Assembly (NCBI GenBank): GCA_937926185.1
Contig: CALEYM010000323.1
Coordinates: 1 to 6,547, forward strand
Direction: 5' to 3'
Source: an uncultured Bacteroidota bacterium
GTDB lineage: Bacteria > Bacteroidota > Bacteroidia > Chitinophagales > Saprospiraceae
Length of the DNA stretch: 6,547 nucleotides
The notes beneath the pieces were generated by a model that was not told the origin of the DNA, made no database searches, and worked only from the letters and a program-made list of their open reading frames with translations. The translations under genes were made by a program, and so were the position numbers. Below, piece after piece: positions 1 to 5,540 of this stretch (positions are counted from its first letter, which is position 1; the number at the start of each line of letters is the position of its first letter).

Positions 1-1739
1 GCGTGTTTTCCTTCCAGTTTGAAAGCCGTTTTATTGTGGTTAAATTTCACAGCTTCCCAGTCGTTGAACCCGTGGCACTGAACGCAATCTGTGACGCCGC
101 TTTTTTCAAATTGCCTGCCATGCACGTTTTTGTGACAAGCCGTGCAGGAGCTCGACATTTCTGCGAATTTTTGGTATCGCCGGGGGAGTTTACCCACATC
201 GTCCTCTTTTCCATGGCAGGCCATGCAGGGTTGTTTTGCATGGGCGCCGGTTAGTCTGAACCGCGTTAAATTATGGTCGAAATGGTTGTCGGCCCAGGCA
301 GATGTCACATGGCAACGTTCGCAGGAGCGGTCCGGATAGAATTTTTTATCCAGGTATCCCTCGTGCACGTCCGTATGGCAGTCCGCGCATTTTTCCCCGA
401 TATTTTTGAATTGCCATTTTTTGCCGGAATCCTTTTGGTGGCAGGCGAAACAGGGAGTGGCTAAGTGGGCGCCGTCGAGCGGGAATTTGGCCTTGGCATG
501 GTCGGCGATCGAAAATAAACTGTTCTTAAAACCATCTACCGTATGGCATTTGGCGCAATCGGGGCTTAGTCCCAGCATCGAGGCCATCTGGCCTTCGTGA
601 TAATCCTGGTGGCAGGCATCGCAGGTGTAATGCTTCAGTGGATCGGTATAACTGCCCGAGGTATGGCACTTTTTACAATCCACCGTTTGGTGTTTGCCTG
701 CCAGTTCGAATCCTGTGCGGTTGTGATCGAAATTTTTCATGGAACCGGACGCCCGGAAGGAATCCTCGTTGTGGCAGTCGGCGCAATTGGTTCCGAATTT
801 ACTTTCATGCACATCCTTGTGGCAGCTGGCGCAGTCGTTGGCGCGCACACCGAAACGGTCCTGGAAAATGGTGGCCGGGGTAGCGTTCATGTTGTGGCAT
901 CCGGCGCAGTCTGTCTGCCGGTGTTTTCCTTTCAGGGGGAAATGGGTTTCGCCGTGGTTGAATTTTTTTAACCCGCTTAAAGCAGTGAATGATTCCTCTG
1001 TGTGGCATTGTTTGCAATTCGACCCCAGGTTAAAATCATGCGGATCTTTATGGCAACTGTTGCAGTTGCTGAAGGCGATGCCGGTAAACTGCTGAAAGGG
1101 CTTTCCCGCCCGGGTTTCTTCTTTGTGGCAGGCCGCGCAATCCACTGTTTTGTGTTTGCCCGCCAGGGCGAAACGGGCTTTGTTGTGGTCGAACTTGGTG
1201 GCGGGGGAAAAAGCCGTCGTGGTATGGCATTTGGCGCAATCGTTGGACAGGGTTTTCTGGTGATAGTCTTCGTGGCAGGTATTGCACTCCCGGCCGAGGC
1301 CGAGGTAGGTTTTACTTCTTTTTTTTAAGGCGGGGTCCTCCACAAAATCGGGTTTGTGGCATTGGCGGCAATCGATGGCTTTATGTGCCCCCGTCAGTTC
1401 GAAACCCGTCAGGTTGTGGTTGAATTTGTTTTTGTCGAAACGTATAATTTCGAAATTTCGGCCGTGGTGGTCGCTATGGCAAGCGGTGCAGTCTTTCCCT
1501 TTGGCCTCCCGCGACGCATGGTAACCGGTTCCCCGGTCTGTTCTGGTTTTTATTTCTTTATGGCAGGCCAGGCATTTGTCATTCGAGACTTTATTCCCTA
1601 AAACGTGGCATTTTGTGCAATTGAACACCCCTTCCAAGTCGGCATGCGCTTTCGTCAGATCGCCGGGCGAAATCTGGGCTTTCACCTGTACAGCAAGAAA
1701 GGTGAAGCAAAGGACAATATATAAATTATTAAACCGCAA
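1..1739 (-). CDS. Exported multiheme c-type cytochrome (cytochrome c3-like family), at least 21 hemes, 3' end outside window
   Basis: Periplasmic or outward electron-carrying protein. The visible 579 residues contain 21 CXXCH heme-attachment motifs in one uninterrupted frame; the His codons start at 1605, 1560, 1476, 1356, 1272, 1224, 1125, 1050, 1002, 894, 819, 771, 663, 609, 543, 438, 375, 309, 213, 132 and 72. The N-terminus MRFNNLYIVLCFTFLAVQVKA, before Q, is a typical Sec signal peptide. The start must be TTG at 1739: an in-frame stop lies at 1746-1748 with only two codons between, and the next GTG would delete the signal. Hemes fall into three-heme modules separated by a segment of the type F(D/N)HNxTxFxLxGKH, whose His residues are likely distal heme ligands. 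The frame is still open at position 3, just after GKH of another module, so more hemes are expected beyond the edge. It is the last visible gene of the operon, 68 nt after its neighbour. Family assignment is firm; substrate or partner is unknown. Confidence 0.95.
   Translation of the reverse strand, partial: MRFNNLYIVLCFTFLAVQVKAQISPGDLTKAHADLEGVFNCTKCHVLGNKVSNDKCLACHKEIKTRTDRGTGYHASREAKGKDCTACHSDHHGRNFEIIRFDKNKFNHNLTGFELTGAHKAIDCRQCHKPDFVEDPALKKRSKTYLGLGRECNTCHEDYHQKTLSNDCAKCHTTTAFSPATKFDHNKARFALAGKHKTVDCAACHKEETRAGKPFQQFTGIAFSNCNSCHKDPHDFNLGSNCKQCHTEESFTALSGLKKFNHGETHFPLKGKHRQTDCAGCHNMNATPATIFQDRFGVRANDCASCHKDVHESKFGTNCADCHNEDSFRASGSMKNFDHNRTGFELAGKHQTVDCKKCHTSGSYTDPLKHYTCDACHQDYHEGQMASMLGLSPDCAKCHTVDGFKNSLFSIADHAKAKFPLDGAHLATPCFACHQKDSGKKWQFKNIGEKCADCHTDVHEGYLDKKFYPDRSCERCHVTSAWADNHFDHNLTRFRLTGAHAKQPCMACHGKEDDVGKLPRRYQKFAEMSSSCTACHKNVHGRQFEKSGVTDCVQCHGFNDWEAVKFNHNKTAFKLEGKH
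3..1424 (-). repeat. Tandem three-heme protein modules inside the cytochrome
   Basis: The segment F(D/N)HN-x-T-x-F-x-L-x-G-x-H followed by CXXCH recurs, with first-heme His codons at 1356, 1125, 894, 663, 438 and 213. Steps are 231, 231, 231, 225 and 225 nt, that is 77 or 75 residues. Each unit carries two further CXXCH sites 16-28 residues apart. A seventh FNHN...GKH segment is cut by the window edge. The regular period suggests growth by duplication of a triheme unit; an eighth triad, the first three hemes after the signal peptide, lacks the leading segment. Confidence 0.85.
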
Positions 1740-1807
1740 TGCCGGTTATTTTAGAAGGTGTCCTGTATGCGTTTTATGCCGTTGCCGGCGTTCTCTCCAG
1801 CCACATT

Positions 1808-3133
1808 TCAACGGTGTTTTTTCACCGTATATCCAAACCGTTTGGTGATCTCCACCCCTGCTTTTTGCAAAAACTGCGTGGGCAGTTCGCCGCCGGCAAA
1901 GATGTAAACCAGATCGTTTTCAATAACCATCTGCCCTTCTTCTTCAGTCGTCAGGACGGCTTTTTCAGGTTCCAGTTTTTCCAGATTTGACTTGTATTTT
2001 ACATCCAACAGGCCTTTTTGGATAGCCTGATCCAGTTTCTCCCGGTTTTTGGGTTTCAACCTGCTGAACGCTTCACTCCGGTAGGAAATAACCACATTGT
2101 TCTGTTCTGCAAGGGAAAGCGCCGCTTCGATAGCGGAATCGCCCCCCCCAACCACGATCACTTTTTTGCCGCTGATATTTTCCGGTTCCAGCAGGCGATA
2201 AGCCACTTTTTCAAGCGTTTCTCCGGGGATACCCAGCTTGCGCGGGGTTCCGCGCCGCCCTATAGCCAGTAAAACCTTTTGCGTAATAAATTCATCGCCC
2301 CGGTTAGTAAATACCTTGAAATGGCCTCCTACCGGTTGGATGCCTTCCACTTTTGTATTTTCCCTGACCTGAATATTGTTTTTAGACAATACCGATTGCC
2401 ACAACTGGAGCAGTTCCGTTTTGCTGGTATCGAATAGTTTCACTTTTCCATGAAGGGGCAGGTCCATCGGGGAAGTCATCACGATTTTGGAGCGGGGAAA
2501 GGAATAGACCGTGCCGCCGAGTGTGTCCTGTTCGAGGGTCAAAAAATTCAGCCCGTGTTTTTTTGCTGTAAGCGAAGCCGAAATGCCCGCCGGGCCGGCG
2601 CCGACAATGATCAGGTCGTACGTGGAAGGATCTTTTTTTATTCCGGCCCTGACCATACTCTCCACGGCGCCCTGGCCCTGTTCCACGCTGTTTTTGATCA
2701 GGCCCATGCCGCCCAGTTCGCCGGCAATGTAAATACCCGGCACGTTGGTCTCGAAATCCTGGTTCACATGCGGCAAATCGACCCCTCTTTTTTCGGTACC
2801 GATGACCAGGGAAATGGCCTCCACCGGGCAATTATGGAAACACGCGCCATGACCGACGCAGTTCGAGGCATTCACCAGCGTTGCACGGCCGTTCACGATG
2901 CCCAGGATATCTTTTTCCGGACATACCGCCACGCAGGCGCCGCTTTTGATGCAGGTATTCAAATCGATCACCGGGTGCAGCGACACCGGCTCGTGTAGTC
3001 CTTCCTGTTTTGCTTTTTCGATTTTGGCTTCAACTACCCGGGAGTCTTTTTTTAATTTTCTCAGGTAAAGAAAAACAATGACGGCGCAAAAAAGCAGAAC
3101 AAACGAATAAATTACGATTTGTTCTAAAAACAT
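1808..3133 (-). CDS. Membrane-anchored 4Fe-4S-like/FAD NAD(P)-dependent oxidoreductase (thioredoxin-reductase/YpdA-like flavin domain)
   Basis: The 441-residue protein is likely to pass electrons between NAD(P)H and a membrane partner. Order: one membrane helix at about 6-24 followed by RKLKK, placing the rest in the cytoplasm; a ferredoxin-like domain with C61-x5-C67-x3-C71-P and C92-x5-C98-x3-C102-P; a segment at 129-161 (TNVPGIYIAGE...) resembling the FAD-binding tail of thioredoxin-reductase-like enzymes; a first Rossmann motif GAGPAG at 178-183 (FAD); and a second, GGGDSA, at 329-334 (NAD(P)H), with R352 and R358 after it. No Cys occurs after 102, so the dithiol of true thioredoxin reductases is absent and electrons would have to leave through the Fe-S centre. 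In both ferredoxin motifs the usual second Cys is replaced (S64, H95). It lies 9 nt after the cytochrome b gene and 68 nt before the multiheme cytochrome, so cotranscription is likely. Exact substrate is unknown; NAD versus NADP is undecided. Confidence 0.9.
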   Translation of the reverse strand: MFLEQIVIYSFVLLFCAVIVFLYLRKLKKDSRVVEAKIEKAKQEGLHEPVSLHPVIDLNTCIKSGACVAVCPEKDILGIVNGRATLVNASNCVGHGACFHNCPVEAISLVIGTEKRGVDLPHVNQDFETNVPGIYIAGELGGMGLIKNSVEQGQGAVESMVRAGIKKDPSTYDLIIVGAGPAGISASLTAKKHGLNFLTLEQDTLGGTVYSFPRSKIVMTSPMDLPLHGKVKLFDTSKTELLQLWQSVLSKNNIQVRENTKVEGIQPVGGHFKVFTNRGDEFITQKVLLAIGRRGTPRKLGIPGETLEKVAYRLLEPENISGKKVIVVGGGDSAIEAALSLAEQNNVVISYRSEAFSRLKPKNREKLDQAIQKGLLDVKYKSNLEKLEPEKAVLTTEEEGQMVIENDLVYIFAGGELPTQFLQKAGVEITKRFGYTVKKHR

Positions 3134-3142
3134 CTGACAAGA

Positions 3143-4012
3143 TTAAAAAATCCAACGGTATCCGAACGCAAGCGTAACCCCGACGTGAATGACCATGATA
3201 ATCAGCATAATAAGGGCAAACGGCAAATGCGCCACGTGCCAGTATTTGAAGAGTTTTTGCATGGTTTGCAACCGGTCTATCCGATTGTTCAGCGAGATTT
3301 CGTTTCTAATGAGATCAGTTACCTTTTTTAAATCGGCACTGGACAGGTTATTTCCGCGTAAAATATTTTTTACCTTTCTAACCGTTTTTTGGTCTTCGAA
3401 ATATTTGTTGATCATGCCCCCGAGCAGGTTTCCGCCTGTTTCGCGCGGGTTTACCCGCATCGATTCCAGGATGGCGTTATAACCCGGTTCATCCAAACCG
3501 TAGGTGTCTTTCAGGATTGCCTCCATATTGCTTTTCAGGGCCTGCACTTCATTCAAACTCAATTCCCTTCCCTCGATAGTCCTGGGTATTTGAATGTAAA
3601 TAAACCTGCCGATCACCCCGCTGGCAACCACCGCCACCATACTCCAGAAAGCGATGGAAACGATGCCGCCAAACTTGAAAGCCGTGTGAAATAATACCAG
3701 CACAGGACCCACGCTGCACAAAAAAATGTGAAATTCCAGCCAGTATTTCAATCGTCCCATGCGGGCGAGGAACTTGTACCTTTTCCGGGCGATGTAAGAA
3801 AATACCCCGATAAGGATCATTAAGGTGCCAATAATTCCCAACCCGTGGCCGAAAACGCCACTCGGCTTGAACCAGACATGATCAGGGTGGTAAAATCGTT
3901 CCTCCAGACTCGTGGAGTAGTACGAAAATCCTGTATAAAACAGAAACAGGGTAGTTAATACACCAATGCTAACCAGCGTTGAAATGTAAAAACGATGAAC
4001 TGCGGGCGACAT
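3143..4012 (-). CDS. Diheme b-type transmembrane cytochrome (cytochrome b/b561-like) with cytoplasmic insert
   Basis: A 289-residue membrane protein, likely the link between the flavin protein and the exported cytochrome c. Five hydrophobic helices lie at about 10-30, 53-74, 92-112, 117-140 and 263-283. H95 and H109 in helix 3 and H262 and H276 in helix 5 are each 14 apart, the spacing seen in diheme cytochrome b bundles; H56 and H259 are further candidates. Positive residues (RKRYKFLARMGRLK at 76-89, and R136/R144) put the loop between helices 2 and 3 and the ~120-residue stretch between helices 4 and 5 in the cytoplasm. The H95/H262 pair would then lie near the cytoplasm and H109/H276 near the periplasm. 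ATG at 4012 is preferred over TTG at 4039, because that TTG is part of the -7 promoter box. It is the first gene of the operon, ending 9 nt before the next. I do not recognise a named family. Confidence 0.85.
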   Translation of the reverse strand: MSPAVHRFYISTLVSIGVLTTLFLFYTGFSYYSTSLEERFYHPDHVWFKPSGVFGHGLGIIGTLMILIGVFSYIARKRYKFLARMGRLKYWLEFHIFLCSVGPVLVLFHTAFKFGGIVSIAFWSMVAVVASGVIGRFIYIQIPRTIEGRELSLNEVQALKSNMEAILKDTYGLDEPGYNAILESMRVNPRETGGNLLGGMINKYFEDQKTVRKVKNILRGNNLSSADLKKVTDLIRNEISLNNRIDRLQTMQKLFKYWHVAHLPFALIMLIIMVIHVGVTLAFGYRWIF

Positions 4013-4036
4013 GATTAAACCGGAATTGGAAGGATG

Positions 4037-4044
4037 CAAAGTTA
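4037..4044 (-). promoter_or_regulatory. Bacteroidota-type -7 promoter element for the cytochrome operon
   Basis: On the minus strand the sequence reads TAACTTTG, an exact match to the Bacteroidota -7 consensus TAnnTTTG. Transcription would start near 4030, leaving a leader of about 18 nt before ATG 4012. No good TTG -33 element is visible at the expected distance, which would fit activator dependence. The box also overlaps the alternative TTG start at 4037-4039, arguing against that start. Confidence 0.55.
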
Positions 4045-4057
4045 AGCATTAAACTCG

Positions 4058-4096
4058 GTTCCGGGCGAAATAGTATGTAAAGTATGCCGTTCCGGG
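4058..4096. promoter_or_regulatory. Pair of 8-bp direct repeats upstream of the operon promoter (possible operator)
   Basis: GTTCCGGG occurs at 4058-4065 and 4089-4096 on the plus strand, that is CCCGGAAC on the transcribed strand. The copies are 31 nt apart, close to three helical turns, so both lie on the same face of the DNA. The near copy covers the place where a -33 element would be. The arrangement resembles tandem activator sites, but two 8-mers can arise by chance. The rest of the 202-nt gap 4013-4214 shows no gene. Confidence 0.25.
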
Positions 4097-4214
4097 GACA
4101 ATTTGGTGTTAGTCTAATTTAATGCGCGCGCAGCAAAAATTTTGTAGCCATAAACGAGAACGGCAATCCGGTCGCAGCCACCGGAACATCTTCCGCCCGG
4201 TAAAATTTCTGTTG

Positions 4215-4997
4215 TCATAGTTTGAGGTTATCCAATTGTTCCCTGCGCACCAGTTCCACGTATTCCTCCCATCCCAGCGTCTCCGGCCGTTTTTCAAAAA
4301 AAGGATCGTTCATCAGGATTTCAGCCGGGAAGAAGGGTTTTAGGGTGTTGCGCAGCATTTTACGCCGCTGGTTGAAAGCCGTTTTGACAAACAGGCGAAA
4401 CCGTTTTTCATCGCAGCCGAGTTCGAAATGCTCCTTCCGGGTGAGCCGGATGACGCCGGAGCGCACCTTGGGCGGCGGGTTGAACGAGCCGGGTTCCACG
4501 GAAAACAAATACTCGACCTGGTAAAACGCCTGCATCAGCACACTGGTGATGCCGTACACCTTGTTGCCGGGTTTGGCTGCCACCCGGTCGGCCACTTCTT
4601 TCTGGAACATGCCCACCATTTCCGGGATTTGTGCGCGGTAGTCGAGCATTTTGAAAAGTATCTGGGTGCTTATGTTGTAGGGAAAATTGCCGATCAGGCA
4701 AAACGGCTCGTCGCCGAACACATCGCGGGGATTAAAATCCAGGAAGTCTTTGAAGATCAGCCGTTCGCGCAGTACCGGGTAGTGTTGTTCGAGGTAGGCC
4801 ACCATGTCGCGGTCGGCTTCCACGGCGTATACCGTCCAGCCGGGTTGTGCCAGCAGGTGTTGGGTGAGCATGCCTGTTCCGGGGCCCACTTCCAGTACGC
4901 GGCCGGTGAAACCGGCCCGGCGCAGACTGCCCGCGATGCGCGCCGCGATGCTGTCGTTTTTTAAAAAGTGCTGACCGTAGGATTTTTTTGCCTGCAT
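4215..4997 (-). CDS. rsmA: 16S rRNA (adenine(1518)-N(6)/adenine(1519)-N(6))-dimethyltransferase
   Basis: RsmA (KsgA) uses S-adenosylmethionine to dimethylate two adjacent adenines in the 3'-terminal hairpin of 16S rRNA, a late step of small-subunit maturation in the cytoplasm. The 260-residue length is normal for the family. Visible marks are the N-terminal KKSYGQHFL at 4-12, the SAM-binding motif LEVGPGTG at 35-42, acidic E60 at the end of strand 2 in the position that binds the SAM ribose, D84 in KDFLDF, and the catalytic motif IV NFPY at 104-107, a variant of the common NLPY. The C-terminal part contains PPPKVRSGVIRL and the FNQRRKMLRNTLK stretch, both typical. ATG at 4997 is directly followed by the family's usual N-terminus, so the start is secure. 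It lies upstream of and in the same direction as the cytochrome operon but 202 nt away, with no sign of a functional link. No strong promoter motif was found upstream. Confidence 0.97.
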   Translation of the reverse strand: MQAKKSYGQHFLKNDSIAARIAGSLRRAGFTGRVLEVGPGTGMLTQHLLAQPGWTVYAVEADRDMVAYLEQHYPVLRERLIFKDFLDFNPRDVFGDEPFCLIGNFPYNISTQILFKMLDYRAQIPEMVGMFQKEVADRVAAKPGNKVYGITSVLMQAFYQVEYLFSVEPGSFNPPPKVRSGVIRLTRKEHFELGCDEKRFRLFVKTAFNQRRKMLRNTLKPFFPAEILMNDPFFEKRPETLGWEEYVELVRREQLDNLKL

Positions 4998-5038
4998 GAT
5001 TTTTTAAATGTGGTCAATGTCAGCAATTTATGTGGTCC

Positions 5039-5105
5039 GGTTGGAGGTGTCATCGCGACGTAGAGCCTGTCCCGCGCAAAGCGGGAAGCGGTGACATCTC
5101 CAACC
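5039..5105. repeat. Long stem-loop 1 of the palindromic element
   Basis: GGTTGGAGGTGTCA at 5039-5052 pairs with TGACATCTCCAACC at 5092-5105 over 14 positions with a single G-T pair. A second perfect 6-bp stem, TCCCGC/GCGGGA with loop GCAAA, sits inside at 5070-5086. Confidence 0.75.
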
Positions 5106-5128
5106 ACCCAAGGCTGCGGAACTGCTCC

Positions 5129-5167
5129 GAGATGTCACCAGCCTCATACTTCGGCTGATGACACCTC
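5129..5167. repeat. Stem-loop 2 of the palindromic element
   Basis: GAGATGTCA at 5129-5137 pairs with TGACACCTC at 5159-5167 with one mismatch-type pair. After a C/A mismatch, CAGCC pairs with GGCTG (5039-type arms are shared), closing a 9-nt loop at 5144-5152. Its left arm (5129-5139) is also exactly complementary to 5090-5100 in stem-loop 1, so alternative folds are possible. Confidence 0.7.
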
Positions 5168-5229
5168 TTCGCCAACGCCACATTGCAAATTGCTGGATCA
5201 ATGTGGTCAATTCCCTGATTATCAGGCAT

Positions 5230-5274
5230 CTAAACCATCTAAACTCTCTAAACCACTCTAAACCGCCACTAAAC
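5230..5274. repeat. CTAAAC short tandem repeat cluster
   Basis: CTAAAC begins at 5230, 5239, 5248, 5258 and 5269, with 3-5 variable bases between copies. It lies in the gap between divergent rsmA and the amidotransferase gene. Function is unknown; the drifting 9-11-nt period suggests an old, degraded tandem array. Confidence 0.6.
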
Positions 5275-5320
5275 CGCCCGTTAAGCCGTAAAATTATGCT
5301 TAAGACATCAAATTAAATCC

Positions 5321-5328
5321 GAACTTTG
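5321..5328 (+). promoter_or_regulatory. Possible Bacteroidota-type -7 element
   Basis: GAACTTTG differs from TAnnTTTG at one position and is followed by a C-run. If used, it would give a leader of about 200 nt before the amidotransferase ATG at 5540, running through the hairpin and the heptamer array. No clear -33 TTG precedes it, so support is weak. Confidence 0.25.
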
Positions 5329-5413
5329 CCCCCCCGTCCCGATTTTTTGCCCTACCCGGTCCTGCCCAAGTAAGTTCCATTAATCGTTTTGGCACGTTTT
5401 TGTCGGCATGCGG

Positions 5414-5432
5414 ATAACCGTATTGCGGTTAT
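5414..5432. promoter_or_regulatory. Perfect 7-bp hairpin ahead of the amidotransferase gene
   Basis: ATAACCG at 5414-5420 and CGGTTAT at 5426-5432 are exact complements around the 5-nt loop TATTG. A T-rich but interrupted stretch follows. It could be an operator, a leader structure or a weak terminator; the sequence does not decide. Confidence 0.3.
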
Positions 5433-5477
5433 GATTGTTTTCTGTTAAATTTTGACAGCAATTTACACGCATTCACT

Positions 5478-5540
5478 ACTGCCTGCCGCCAACTGCATAC
5501 TGCCAACTGCATACTGCTAATTGCCTACTGCCAACGCCTA
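5478..5540 (+). repeat. Nine-unit heptanucleotide array (ACTGCNN) running into a start codon
   Basis: Nine consecutive 7-nt units can be read: ACTGCCT, GCCGCCA, ACTGCAT, ACTGCCA, ACTGCAT, ACTGCTA, ATTGCCT, ACTGCCA, ACGCCTA. The last base of the last unit is the A of the ATG at 5540. The array therefore fills the place where the ribosome-binding region of the next gene should be, and that region has no Shine-Dalgarno sequence. Confidence 0.75.

Larger units (their letters stand above)
5007..5211. mobile_element. MITE-like or REP-like palindromic element bounded by 12-bp direct repeats
   Basis: AATGTGGTCAAT occurs exactly at 5007-5018 and 5200-5211. Just inside lie imperfect inverted arms: CAGCAATTTATGTGG at 5021-5035 and its complement, with a 3-nt insertion, at 5178-5195. 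The arms continue with GTTGG and AGGTGTCATC on both sides. Between them the motif GAGRTGTCAYC appears four times in alternating orientation (5044-5054, 5090-5100, 5129-5139, 5157-5167). No transposase or credible reading frame is present. Such non-coding, nested-palindrome units of ~200 bp are typical of non-autonomous mobile elements, but that identity rests on structure alone. Confidence 0.5.

Noticed and set aside
3..1601. Many open frames on the plus strand across the first 1.6 kb
   Set aside because: They overlap each other and run antisense to a minus-strand frame with 21 CXXCH motifs and a signal peptide; the heme-motif codons create open antisense frames.
4168..4184. CCGGT/ACCGG hairpin downstream of rsmA, considered as terminator
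   Set aside because: Five-bp stem with a 7-nt loop and no T-run on the transcribed side; too weak to call.
4114..4218. A 34-codon minus-strand frame whose ATG overlaps the rsmA stop as ATGA
   Set aside because: The overlap is suggestive of coupling, but the peptide (start MTTEILPGGR) is short, Gly/Arg-rich, has no recognisable feature and ends without continuing; kept only as a remark.
5028..5210. A 60-codon minus-strand frame
   Set aside because: It lies entirely in the nested-palindrome element; the peptide is compositionally odd and mirrors the repeats.
5230..5540. Short repeats considered as a CRISPR array
   Set aside because: Units are 6-7 nt, contiguous or with 3-5-nt gaps; there are no 25-40-nt repeats with unique spacers and no cas genes.
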